Source: UBA6952 sp045562575 (GTDB lineage: Bacteria; Chloroflexota; Dehalococcoidia; Lucifugimonadales; UBA6952). From it: a stretch of DNA of 38,783 nt. A program made the position numbers and the translations under genes. Of the stretch, positions 9,271 through 17,983 are shown piece by piece (position 1 is the first letter of the stretch; each line of letters opens with the position of its first letter). The stretch covers positions 1-38,783 of the forward strand of contig JBJKVQ010000005.1 of the NCBI GenBank assembly GCA_045562575.1, read 5' to 3'. The notes beneath the pieces are model-generated. The model searched no databases and was not told the origin of the DNA. It saw only the letters and a program-made list of their open reading frames with translations.

Positions 9271-10629
9271 ATGAAATTACCTTTAGAAGGAGTAAGAATT
9301 CTAGATTCTACATATGTAGTAGCTATGCCTTATGGCGGTGGCGTAATGACTGATCTTGGTGCTGAAGTAATTAAAATTGAAGGCCCATCTCATGTAGATA
9401 TATCAAGGAGATTAACAGCTCCCCAAGGACCTGATGGTGAAAATGGTGGTGATTATTGGAATAAGGCTTCTGGTTTCAATAATATGAATAGAGGAAAAAG
9501 ATCTTTAACTTTAGATATGTCTCGTCAAGAAGGTAGGGATTTATTTATAGAACTGATTAAAATCTCAGATATTATTATGGAAAATTTCACCCCGCGTGTT
9601 ATGAAACGATGGAATCTCACATACGCAGATATAAAAAAAATCAAGCCGGACATCATTATGTTATCAAATACTGGCTATGGTCATAGCGAAGGTCCTTATG
9701 CATCCTATCCTGGTCAAGCTACGACTATGGAAGGAACTCACGGTACAGCATCTGTTACCGGTTACCTTAATGACATTCCTTCAAAAGCAGGAATGTCATT
9801 CGTTGATTTCTTAGCATCGTGGAGTGGTCTTTTCTCAGTTGCTTCTGCACTTAGATATAGAAATAGAACAGGTAAAGGGCAGTGGATCGATATCGGTATG
9901 TATCAACTAGGGTGCTATTTTCTTGGAGAATATATACTTGATTGGGTTGATAATAAACGACTTCCGTCTCGTATAGGAAATCGTCATCCATACTATGCTC
10001 CTCAAGGATGCTATCCAACTAGGGGAAATGATGATGAGTGGATAGTTATCTCTGCTTTAACACAGGACCGATGGAATTCTTTATGCAAAGTTATGGAAAA
10101 ACCAGAATTAATACTAAATCCAAAATTTATTGATAATTCTTCACGATTAAAAAATCATGACGAAATAGATGAAATTATAGCGACGTTCTCAAAAAATTAT
10201 GAACGATTTGAATTAATGGAATTGTTGCAAGAATCAGGTATACCTGCTGGGCCTGTTTTTGATTCTAAAGATTATTCCACTAATGTACATTATCATGAAC
10301 GAGGCTTTATCGAAAAAGTTACTGCTTCTCCCGAACGTAATTTAGGAACTAGAGCACTAATTGCAAGACCATGGCGTCTTAATAAGTCCAATGTTAAAAT
10401 TAAAGGCTTTGCACCAGTATTTGGTGAAGCAAATAATTATGTTTTAAATGAACTAATGGGAATCGACAACTCCCAAATCCAAACTTTAACTGATCAGGAT
10501 ATTGTGAATGACATACCTACTGCCTATAGAAATAAAACTATAGATTATTCTGCTGCGTCTATACCAACAACAGGCGGTGTGAAGTATATAGACCCTGATT
10601 ATCAAAAGAATTTGGGTATAGAGGAATAA
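9271..10629 (+). CDS. CaiB/BaiF family III CoA-transferase, long type, paralogue 5
   Basis: This 452-residue protein starts MKLPLEGVRILDSTYVVAMPY at ATG 9271. An in-frame GTG at 9262 would overlap the previous stop and is not needed by the alignment. The ribosome-binding site is weak, which fits translational coupling to the gene just upstream. The catalytic Asp is D179 (SFVDFLASW), the loop is GYGHSEGP, and the tail is YIDPDYQKNLGIEE. It is the last of seven consecutive family III genes and is followed by a tRNA promoter. No terminator hairpin is obvious after it. Confidence 0.92.
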   Translation: MKLPLEGVRILDSTYVVAMPYGGGVMTDLGAEVIKIEGPSHVDISRRLTAPQGPDGENGGDYWNKASGFNNMNRGKRSLTLDMSRQEGRDLFIELIKISDIIMENFTPRVMKRWNLTYADIKKIKPDIIMLSNTGYGHSEGPYASYPGQATTMEGTHGTASVTGYLNDIPSKAGMSFVDFLASWSGLFSVASALRYRNRTGKGQWIDIGMYQLGCYFLGEYILDWVDNKRLPSRIGNRHPYYAPQGCYPTRGNDDEWIVISALTQDRWNSLCKVMEKPELILNPKFIDNSSRLKNHDEIDEIIATFSKNYERFELMELLQESGIPAGPVFDSKDYSTNVHYHERGFIEKVTASPERNLGTRALIARPWRLNKSNVKIKGFAPVFGEANNYVLNELMGIDNSQIQTLTDQDIVNDIPTAYRNKTIDYSAASIPTTGGVKYIDPDYQKNLGIEE

Positions 10630-10642
10630 GATACTGTCTCAG

Positions 10643-10671
10643 TTGCAAAATACTCTTAAATCAGATACGAT
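10643..10671 (+). promoter_or_regulatory. Promoter of the CAT-anticodon tRNA
   Basis: TTGCAA at 10643-10648 and TACGAT at 10666-10671 are separated by exactly 17 bp. The predicted start near 10678 lies about 18 nt before the mature tRNA 5' end. It could also serve the downstream MFS gene by read-through. Confidence 0.6.
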
Positions 10672-10695
10672 TTCTAACTAGTGCGTTAATTTCGA

Positions 10696-10767
10696 GGGCC
10701 CGTAGCTCAGTGGTAGAGCGGTCGACTCATAATCGATTGGTCGTAGGTTCGATCCCTTCCGGGCCCA
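10696..10767 (+). tRNA. tRNA with CAT anticodon, probably tRNA-Ile2 (lysidine type) rather than Met
   Basis: The cloverleaf is complete: acceptor GGGCCCG/CGGGCCC, D stem GCTC/GAGC, anticodon stem GTCGA/TCGAT around CTCATAA, T loop TTCGATC, discriminator A. CCA is not encoded. The T stem (GTAGG/CCTTC) has one T-T mismatch at its second pair. G1:C72 rules out an initiator. C4:G69 and C5:G68 are the pairs that TilS is known to favour in tRNA-Ile2 over elongator Met, and the anticodon arm resembles the E. coli ileX type. The Ile2 assignment is therefore an inference from identity elements. Confidence 0.88.
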
Positions 10768-10798
10768 TTTACTATTTATTCAAAAGAGTTAACTTCGT

Positions 10799-12031
10799 AT
10801 GACAAAATTTTCTCTCTCGCTTTCAGCAATAAGTTGGATATTATTTGATGCTGGTAGCACTATATTTTACTCTGGAGTAACAGGTTATTTTTTTCCGATA
10901 TGGTTGGTTAGCAATATGGGCGCTAGTGATTCTGATTTCGCCTTAACTATAACTCTAGCAACAGCTATTACCTTACTTCTTGGTCCGACACTTGGTAAAA
11001 TAATGGATATTTATTTCACTAAAAAGTATTTTGTTTTAGGCTTTACATTGACTACATGCCTGTTTATAGCATGTTATGGTTTATTTGATAACATTTTTAT
11101 CATTCTCTTATTATTCGCATTTTCACTGGTATTTTTAAATTTTGCCGAAATTGCATATAACTCAATGCTGATTGATGTTTCGACAGAACAAAATAGAGGA
11201 CTAATTGGTGGATTAGGTATAGGGGTGGGGTATGCTGGTTCTTTTTTTGTTGTAATGATAGGCTTATTTATCAATTCTCGATACGGGACATATGAACTAG
11301 CATTTTTCATAATTTCGATAATTTTAGCATTATTTGCAATTCAACTTGCTTTCTTTACTACCTCTTTAAATAAAACGCGATCAATTTCATTATCAGCAAA
11401 TTCCCAAAATCTAAATTCTGTTCTAACTAATCCTATTCGATATTTATTTGAAGAAAAATATGCTCAAATACGTAAATTCTTACTTGTTAAATTTTGGTAT
11501 ATGTCAGCTATAAATACAGGAATAACGTTCATCGCATTGTTTGCTGTAGATACCGTTGGAATACCTGCAAATAAGATTCCAGCTTTTTTGTTTGTAGGAA
11601 TCGTTTTTTCCATTCCAGGTGCTACAATGTGGGGTCTTTTTACAGATAAATTTGGAGCACGCCGATGCCTTATTGTCGTCATAAGTTGTTGGATTCTAGG
11701 ATTTTTAGGGATAGTACTTATTCCACTATTTAATTTAGATCAAAATATTTGGTGGATTGTAATTTCTTTTACAGGACTACTTCTTGGTGGGGTTTGGGTT
11801 GCTGATCGTCCTATACTCATTCATTATTCTGATGATAATGATATTAATGAATCATTTGGATTATATAATGTTGCTGGTAGAGCAGCATACTTATTTGGTT
11901 CGTTTCTTTGGTGGGTTTTTACTGCATTTACTCCATATGGTCAAATAGGGGCACTCTCTTCTTTGGTTGTTTGTCTTTGTATAGCGTTAATACTTCTGGT
12001 ACCATTTAAAATGCTTTCAGATGTTGATTAA
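10799..12031 (+). CDS. MFS permease of the UMF1/Atg22-like type
   Basis: This 410-residue integral membrane protein has about twelve hydrophobic segments. The N-terminal region around SWILFDAGSTIFYSG followed by a large hydrophobic stretch is typical of the UMF1/Atg22-like branch of the major facilitator superfamily, and GPTLGKIMD matches the loop 2-3 motif. A second half starts near WYMSAINTGI, with a motif-like WGLFTDKFGARR loop near residue 280. Substrates of this branch are mostly unknown; amino acid or small-molecule efflux is known for some relatives. It begins 31 bp after the tRNA and converges on the LRR gene at 12037 with 5 bp between stops. Its position next to the CoA-transferase array could point to an organic-acid transporter, but that is speculation. 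Confidence 0.85.
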   Translation: MTKFSLSLSAISWILFDAGSTIFYSGVTGYFFPIWLVSNMGASDSDFALTITLATAITLLLGPTLGKIMDIYFTKKYFVLGFTLTTCLFIACYGLFDNIFIILLLFAFSLVFLNFAEIAYNSMLIDVSTEQNRGLIGGLGIGVGYAGSFFVVMIGLFINSRYGTYELAFFIISIILALFAIQLAFFTTSLNKTRSISLSANSQNLNSVLTNPIRYLFEEKYAQIRKFLLVKFWYMSAINTGITFIALFAVDTVGIPANKIPAFLFVGIVFSIPGATMWGLFTDKFGARRCLIVVISCWILGFLGIVLIPLFNLDQNIWWIVISFTGLLLGGVWVADRPILIHYSDDNDINESFGLYNVAGRAAYLFGSFLWWVFTAFTPYGQIGALSSLVVCLCIALILLVPFKMLSDVD

Positions 12032-12036
12032 CCTAA

Positions 12037-14199
12037 CTATCTTCCTCGAGCCATTTGAGCTACAGTTCCCAAAAGTGTTATGAATATACCAAACATAGCA
12101 ATTACAGTAGGGTCTAGAAGTTGGTTTATATCAGTAAGACCCATACTTTGAGCCCATTCAGGTACTTCGTCTACATTGAATAAGAACCCTCTGCTATTTC
12201 CCTCTTCTTCATAATAAAAACTTGAATCATTATTTGAAACGCTACTATTTGTAGTATTGTTAAAATTGGAACTAGAATTACTTTGTGATATTGGAGCCAT
12301 CCCTTGAACGTTAGTATTGTGTTGAACCACAACTCCTCTATTTTGTAATTCAGTAATCTTATATGACTGAGATATGGGATTGTCTCCGATGAATAATTCC
12401 CTGAGATTTGGCATGTCGTCCGTAAAATCTAGACCAGAAATACAAGCATCAAAAGCTGTAAGATTTGCGATTCTGCTACCCCTTAGTGAATCCCAAGGAT
12501 TATAATTACTTTGACACAGTTGATTTCCACTTAAATTGATCCCACTTAATCTGTTTAAATTGCTTATAGGATTTAAATCTTGGATTTGATTACCACTCAC
12601 ATCTAAATCTGTTAAATTTACTAAGTTTTCTATAGGCCAAAGTTCACGTATATTATTACCTGAGACATTAAGTCTTTCAAGATTAGTAAGGTGTTCGACA
12701 CCTTCTAGACTATTCAGACCTTTATCTTCTAAAGTTAATTGTCTCCATTCTTTCAATGGATTCGAACATATTTCTGTGAGATTGTTTCTTGATTTAAAAG
12801 GACCTTCTCCTGAGTCAAGTAATAACTGCGCAAGTTGTTTGTTATTCCATGGAATGATATCGCCACAATCTGCTAATCCTGTTTCAGATTTATCCCAGGT
12901 ATTCTGGTCACCTGAAGTGTTCGAATTGTTAGTACCTTTATTTCTATTACTTAGACGATTTGCTAGTTCTTCATCACCCCATAAAATCTCAGCAATTTGT
13001 GCCTGAGAAACATTCCCAATATTTGCCATATTTATATCGTATTTATTCAACAACACATCAGGTAGGTCTTTAACTGTTACATCTGTGTTTACCCCCATAT
13101 CTTGCAAGATATTTAAAGGGTTTTCTCGAGGTGGATATCGAGGGTCTTGGTCTGGAGCAACGAGCATGTTATCTCTCATATTAAGCACCCTTAAGTTTGA
13201 AAGTTCTAATAAAGGTTCTATATCACTGATATTGTTATTATTCATTTGTAATGCTTCTAAATTTATCGCGAATTCTATACCTTCAATTGAATCAATTCTT
13301 TTATTTGAAACATCTGCTTTTTTTAATTCTAATACGGAACTAAGAGTTACTGAGGTGTCATCACAATTACTTCCAGATGCACTGTAAGGTATACCTTGGT
13401 TTTTAAATTCAAGTATAAGTGCATTCATGAAATTCTCATCATAAAAAATTACTCTTGGTTCTCCTTGGCATATATATCCAGTGTCCATCATTGGGGTTGA
13501 ATATTGATTTGTGTTATTTTGGTTAGTTGTGTTTGGCATCGCCATTCCACCACTCATCATTCCACCCATCATGTTACCCATCATGCTATTCATATCCATA
13601 TTATTACTAATACTTATAGATTGAACATTCCCTCCAGTCCATCCTCCCATCCAGGGCCATTCAGCATAAGTGCTATCGTTGGCCAAACGGGTTTCACCGT
13701 TAATATTTGTACCAGGAGGTGATGGTTGTAAAACCCAAGTGTCATAATACATGAAAATATAGCAACGGCCTTCGCGAATTGTTTGTTCAGCTATACAATT
13801 ATTTTTGACCCAATATGGAAAACCCATAAACATACCTTCCATAACATAGGTACCAGTATAATTTTTTGATGCTTCTGGTCTTTGGGAATCATTATGCACG
13901 AGATCTAATGCCATTGGCATAGTCATATCGTTCATCATTCCACCCATCATGTTGCCCATCATATTCCCCATATCGCCCATATTGCCCATATTGCCCATGG
14001 AGTTGCCCATATTGCCCATGGAGTTGCCCATGGAGCCCATCATATCGCCCGTATTGTTTCCTGATTGCGTTGCACCGTCATGTTCTGCATATATCGTTGG
14101 AGTTGAAAGTAAAAATAACGTCATTGTAAGAATTGTTAAAGCAATGATGAATATATTTCTTTTAAATTTATGATTAATATATGTATTGAATTGTTTCAA
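12037..14199 (-). CDS. Secreted Met-rich leucine-rich-repeat protein with C-terminal membrane tail (LRR protein 1)
   Basis: This 720-residue protein has an N-terminal signal peptide (hydrophobic about residues 16-36, likely cut after IYA, residue 38). A strongly Met-rich stretch (about 53-96, 18 Met in about 44 residues) follows. Next come a compact domain with paired Cys and a YIFMYYDTWVLQPSPPGT motif (about 98-200), a second Met-rich patch (MNSMMGNMMGGMMSGG), and internalin-like 22-residue LRRs in two blocks, with LxxLxxLxxNNI-type units. The C-terminal 55 residues end in a hydrophobic segment and QMARGR, nearly identical to LRR protein 2. The start is a TTG with AGGA 7 bases upstream; no ATG lies before the signal peptide core. 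It is probably a surface-anchored binding protein. The ligand is unknown, and metal binding by the Met-rich part is a hypothesis. Confidence 0.85.
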   Translation of the reverse strand: MKQFNTYINHKFKRNIFIIALTILTMTLFLLSTPTIYAEHDGATQSGNNTGDMMGSMGNSMGNMGNSMGNMGNMGDMGNMMGNMMGGMMNDMTMPMALDLVHNDSQRPEASKNYTGTYVMEGMFMGFPYWVKNNCIAEQTIREGRCYIFMYYDTWVLQPSPPGTNINGETRLANDSTYAEWPWMGGWTGGNVQSISISNNMDMNSMMGNMMGGMMSGGMAMPNTTNQNNTNQYSTPMMDTGYICQGEPRVIFYDENFMNALILEFKNQGIPYSASGSNCDDTSVTLSSVLELKKADVSNKRIDSIEGIEFAINLEALQMNNNNISDIEPLLELSNLRVLNMRDNMLVAPDQDPRYPPRENPLNILQDMGVNTDVTVKDLPDVLLNKYDINMANIGNVSQAQIAEILWGDEELANRLSNRNKGTNNSNTSGDQNTWDKSETGLADCGDIIPWNNKQLAQLLLDSGEGPFKSRNNLTEICSNPLKEWRQLTLEDKGLNSLEGVEHLTNLERLNVSGNNIRELWPIENLVNLTDLDVSGNQIQDLNPISNLNRLSGINLSGNQLCQSNYNPWDSLRGSRIANLTAFDACISGLDFTDDMPNLRELFIGDNPISQSYKITELQNRGVVVQHNTNVQGMAPISQSNSSSNFNNTTNSSVSNNDSSFYYEEEGNSRGFLFNVDEVPEWAQSMGLTDINQLLDPTVIAMFGIFITLLGTVAQMARGR
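12044..12201 (-). repeat. Near-identical C-terminal module, copy in LRR protein 1
   Basis: This 158-bp stretch matches 14355-14512 at all but two positions, in the same orientation. It encodes the shared tail from GFLFNVDEVPEW through the membrane segment to the second codon from the stop. The rest of the two genes is far more divergent, suggesting gene conversion or recent module copying. Confidence 0.9.
13912..14043 (-). repeat. Met/Gly/Asn-rich coding tandem repeat
   Basis: A run of short units, read as TTGCCCAT-type 9-base repeats on the plus strand, encodes MGN/MGD/MMG tripeptides in LRR protein 1 (residues about 53-96). Codon-level homogeneity suggests repeat expansion by slippage. A shorter related Met-rich patch occurs again near 13540-13600. 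Confidence 0.8.
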
Positions 14200-14271
14200 A
14201 CCTATTTCCTAGCCTTTGTTATAAGAGATTACATACTAAATTTAGTTTTCAACCTCAATAATATAGCAATA

Positions 14272-14280
14272 ATTATATCA
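14272..14280 (-). promoter_or_regulatory. Extended -10 promoter upstream of LRR protein 1
   Basis: On the minus strand this reads TGATATAAT, a perfect extended -10, within the 148-bp gap between LRR genes 2 and 1. The predicted start near 14264 would leave a leader of about 65 nt. A 12-bp perfect palindrome, ACTAAATTTAGT, lies downstream at 14235-14246, inside that leader, and could be an operator. Confidence 0.45.
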
Positions 14281-14347
14281 TCAAGTAAAGCAGAAAAGTT
14301 TCAAGAGTACTTAAAAGTTAAAAATTATGGATATAGATAAATCTAGT

Positions 14348-17300
14348 TTACCTACCTCGAGCCATTTGAGCTACAGTTCCCAAAAGTGTTATGAATATAC
14401 CAAACATAGCAATTACAGTAGGGTCTAGAAGTTGGTTTATATCAGTAAGACCCATACTTTGAGCCCATTCAGGTACCTCGTCTACATTAAATAAGAACCC
14501 TCTGCTATTTCCTTCATCCTCAATAAAAAAACCATCGTTGTTAGTATTGTTATTGGTACTGGTACTGTTATTGTTGTTGAATGATGACCCATCAGATGTA
14601 TTTTGTATAGTTATACGTACACTCTGGACGTTGCCTCCCCATACTCCATTCCATGGGTCCATACCCTGCAATACATCATTTGCCAACCAAGTATTACCTT
14701 CAATTTGTGTGCCAGGTGGGAAGGGTTGCAAAACCCATTCACCCTGTCCATACAAGAATATATAACAAGTCCCAGCAGTTTTTCCACCAGGGTTACAGTT
14801 ATCTTTCATATAAACTGGAGCACTAGAATATTCATATGGTTCAATATTATAAAAGCCACTATAAGAAGAATTATTATTATGGATTAATTCTATTTGTCGT
14901 ACATCACTTCCCTCACCAGGGTTAAGGTATCTATAACCAGATGTGTCAGCAATTACATTATTTCCACTTCCTGCAGTTGTAATTGAATTCATATTTTGGC
15001 TGAATAATGGCCCAGGGCCGCCGCCAGCCTGTACATTTATTCCTCTATTACTTAATTGACGATAAATGTCTTCAGGGACATTAGAATTGTCAAAATTGAT
15101 CCAAGAATTAGGTACATAATTCAAACCAAGTAGAATTGAATAATTATTTACGTTTCTCACATCAGCAAGACCGAGTACTTCTATGGAATACATTGCACTT
15201 AAAGGATCGAGATTATTTACATTACTACCGTTAATGCCCAGGTTGTTAAGATTTGGGAGATTATACACAAAACCTATATCACTTATACATGGATCTATTT
15301 GCTGATACGAAATATTTAGAACCCTGAGATTGCTATTAGATCTTAGTGAATCGAATGGATTAAATCCATCTTGGCATAACCTATTATTAGCAATGTAGAG
15401 TTGTTCTAAGTTATATAGATTCTCAATCCCAGTTAATGTTACTAAGTTGTTATTATCTAATAGTAATGTATTCAAGTTTGTTAATCCCTGCATATCGAAT
15501 AGCCCGGAAGCGTCAAAAATACCATTATCGCTTAGATCGAGATATTCAAGATTATATAAAGTGTCTAAAGGCCAGAATTCGTCAATCATGTTTCCTGAGA
15601 GATGTGCCTCACGTAGGTTTGTTGCTGCATCTAATCCATCGAGAAATCTGATACCTCGATCAGAAGCATCAAGATATGTTACTCTTTCGAGAGATATACG
15701 TGTTATTTTCTTGCCAACACTGTCACTACAATACGTGATACCTTCGGCACCCAATGACTCAACCATCGCGTCAAATAGGGGTCTGTCTCCAAATTCAAAC
15801 CATTCACCTGGGTTATCACACGTTCCAACAGAATTAGCATTAAATCCTGAATTAGATGTATTAGTATTGGTTGTTTGTAATCGTTGATTATCATAATTTA
15901 CAGTTACCCCACGTTCGGTGAGGGTTTGAATGGGATTATCAAATTCTGATTCATCTATCATATTATTCCTAAGGAATACCGATGCATCTTTACCCAAACC
16001 TTCTATTTCTAATAAAGGGGTAATATCAGTAATATTATTGTTGCTTAAGTTTAAAAACTTCAAACTTGAAAATCCATGTTCTGCTGAGAACAAATCGTTT
16101 AAATTCTCATCATTGAATTCTAGTGCCCCAATTTGGATATTTAGGATTCTTTCATGGAATAGTTCTGACCAATCAATATTTTGGGTATCTATAGGATTGT
16201 TTCCGATACCAATACAACATAATTGTTCAATTAAATTCCCTTCTGAAGGTATTAAGGGGCTAATGTCAGAAATATTATTCCCATCTACAAATAGACTCCT
16301 TAGATTTGGTAGACTAGCTGGTGTTAAAGAAGATATATCAGAAATTTGGTTGTTATATAAAATTAGATTTTGCAAGCTTTTCAACTGGGCTAATCGTTGG
16401 ATATTTACTAGATTATTTTCTGACAAAACTAGTCGTTCTAATTTTTGTAGATTTCCAATTCCTTCAAGATCGTATATTCCACCACCCCGTAAACTTAATC
16501 TAGTTAGGTTGGTAAAATGTTTTATATCTCTGATATGTCCGAATTGAACATTTTCAATATTAATCTCTGTGATTTTAGCAACATCTTCGGTTAGTACATA
16601 TCCAGTATCTTTACCAATCATTTCACGAATCTTAGACTCAAATTCCAGATTTTCAAAGATCACTGCATTAGCTGGTGGAGTTGGAGTAGGGGTTGGGGGA
16701 ACCGGTGTCGGGGTGGGTGTAGGAACACCAAAGGCTGGTGCTTCAACATTCATCCCTCGGGCACGTAAATTGGACACCATATTTACAGATTCTTGGCTTA
16801 GTGGATTATCATTTAAAACAATCTCGGTATCAGCAACTAAGTTTCCATTTTGAAGCAGCGGTGTTATATCTTGTATTCTATTACCCTCTAAGAATACGAA
16901 TTTTAGAAACTGAAGATTCCTTAATGGCTCTATATTAGTTATTCGATTATTGCTAAAACGTATTTCTTCTATAAAGGTCATTGTTTTTAGAAATGAAATA
17001 TCAGTCAAATTAGAATCATAAAACTCAAGACGTGTTAAGTATTGAAGATTTCCTAAGGAATCAAGATTTGTAATATTATTTTGAGACAAGTTCAAATTCT
17101 CTAAATATTGCAAATTCTGTAAAGGAGTTATGTCAGTAATTTTATTATTATTTATATATAAATACTCCAAAAAAGTCGCATTTGATAGTGGTGATAAATC
17201 TGTTATGTTATTGCCAGCGATACTGAGGTTGTTTAAATTTGGCATATCTTTAACAAAAGAGATATCCCTAATATTATTATAGCCAAGACCAAGGTATTCT

Positions 17301-17935
17301 AATTTAGATAAGTTTGATAATGGCGATGCATCAATAATACGATTTGAATCAAAACTTACATTCCTCAAATTTGATGACTGAACAGTCGCCAATGGTGACA
17401 AATCAGTTATATTATTATTTGAAAAATAAGCATTTCTTAATGGGATTATTGCAGTTAAAGGACTAATATCATTAATTCTATTACTATAAGCATTAATATA
17501 GCTAATACTTGGTAATCCTACTAATGGAGAGAGGTCAGTAACTAAGTTATTTCCTATGTCTAAATCACGTAATCGTGGAAGCCCCTTTAATGGGGTTAAA
17601 TCCGTAATTCGATTATCACGAATCTCTACTCTTTCTAGATTAATTGCATTCTCCAAGCCTACTAAACTTGTTAAACGTGATTCATTGAGTTCAATTTCTG
17701 TTATTCCTAACCAGTCACGAGTTGTTAATTCGCCAGTAGGTTTGTTTAGACGGTTCCTTATCCAATTTTCGAGAATCGGATCTTCAACTGCAACTAATGA
17801 TTGGGGTTGCTTGGAAGAACTAGCCTCAACAGTAGTTAAGAAAAAACAAGAGTAAAAAAATAAGGTAAGTATGGTTAGTAAAACAATTTGAATTAAACTA
17901 TTACTATTTCTTATATAAACAAAGGGATTCAACAC
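14348..17935 (-). CDS. Secreted multi-array leucine-rich-repeat protein with C-terminal membrane tail (LRR protein 2)
   Basis: This protein is about 1195 residues long. A signal peptide (SLIQIVLLTILTLFFYSCFF core, cut near VEA) is followed by a cap helix (LENWIRNRLNKP). A first array of about 14 LRRs of 22 residues follows (NNxITDLSPL pattern), then a Pro-Thr linker (PTPTPTPVPPTPTPTPP). A second capped LRR block begins at EFESKIREMIGK and a third block contains an inserted Cys pair (LCQDGFNPFDSLR, then CISDIGF). Next come the same paired-Cys domain as LRR protein 1 (TCYIFLYGQGEWVLQP) and the shared tail ending QMARGR. I prefer GTG 17935, with AAGG five bases upstream; in-frame TTGs at 17932 and 17956 are alternatives. 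It lies 49 bp downstream of the PH-domain gene. It is probably a cell-surface adhesin or binding protein; the ligand is unknown. Confidence 0.85.
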   Translation of the reverse strand: MLNPFVYIRNSNSLIQIVLLTILTLFFYSCFFLTTVEASSSKQPQSLVAVEDPILENWIRNRLNKPTGELTTRDWLGITEIELNESRLTSLVGLENAINLERVEIRDNRITDLTPLKGLPRLRDLDIGNNLVTDLSPLVGLPSISYINAYSNRINDISPLTAIIPLRNAYFSNNNITDLSPLATVQSSNLRNVSFDSNRIIDASPLSNLSKLEYLGLGYNNIRDISFVKDMPNLNNLSIAGNNITDLSPLSNATFLEYLYINNNKITDITPLQNLQYLENLNLSQNNITNLDSLGNLQYLTRLEFYDSNLTDISFLKTMTFIEEIRFSNNRITNIEPLRNLQFLKFVFLEGNRIQDITPLLQNGNLVADTEIVLNDNPLSQESVNMVSNLRARGMNVEAPAFGVPTPTPTPVPPTPTPTPPANAVIFENLEFESKIREMIGKDTGYVLTEDVAKITEINIENVQFGHIRDIKHFTNLTRLSLRGGGIYDLEGIGNLQKLERLVLSENNLVNIQRLAQLKSLQNLILYNNQISDISSLTPASLPNLRSLFVDGNNISDISPLIPSEGNLIEQLCCIGIGNNPIDTQNIDWSELFHERILNIQIGALEFNDENLNDLFSAEHGFSSLKFLNLSNNNITDITPLLEIEGLGKDASVFLRNNMIDESEFDNPIQTLTERGVTVNYDNQRLQTTNTNTSNSGFNANSVGTCDNPGEWFEFGDRPLFDAMVESLGAEGITYCSDSVGKKITRISLERVTYLDASDRGIRFLDGLDAATNLREAHLSGNMIDEFWPLDTLYNLEYLDLSDNGIFDASGLFDMQGLTNLNTLLLDNNNLVTLTGIENLYNLEQLYIANNRLCQDGFNPFDSLRSNSNLRVLNISYQQIDPCISDIGFVYNLPNLNNLGINGSNVNNLDPLSAMYSIEVLGLADVRNVNNYSILLGLNYVPNSWINFDNSNVPEDIYRQLSNRGINVQAGGGPGPLFSQNMNSITTAGSGNNVIADTSGYRYLNPGEGSDVRQIELIHNNNSSYSGFYNIEPYEYSSAPVYMKDNCNPGGKTAGTCYIFLYGQGEWVLQPFPPGTQIEGNTWLANDVLQGMDPWNGVWGGNVQSVRITIQNTSDGSSFNNNNSTSTNNNTNNDGFFIEDEGNSRGFLFNVDEVPEWAQSMGLTDINQLLDPTVIAMFGIFITLLGTVAQMARGR
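14355..14512 (-). repeat. Near-identical C-terminal module, copy in LRR protein 2
   Basis: Partner of the repeat at 12044-12201, with two mismatches over 158 bp. The equivalent segment of LRR protein 3 (about 18710-18880) is recognisably related but has many silent and some coding changes. Confidence 0.9.
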
Positions 17936-17983
17936 GATAACCTTACCAGCTAACAAAGTTTAAATTTAACTTAATTATTACAA

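Noticed and set aside
13949..14173. Plus-strand frame with MLPIL/MELP repeats
   Set aside because: It is the antisense reading of the Met-rich repeat of LRR protein 1.
15447..16547. Long plus-strand frames opposite LRR protein 2 (including 15447-15887 and 15930-16547)
   Set aside because: They mirror the regular LRR codons on the other strand; repetitive Leu/Asn codons give few stops in antisense. No start signals or families.
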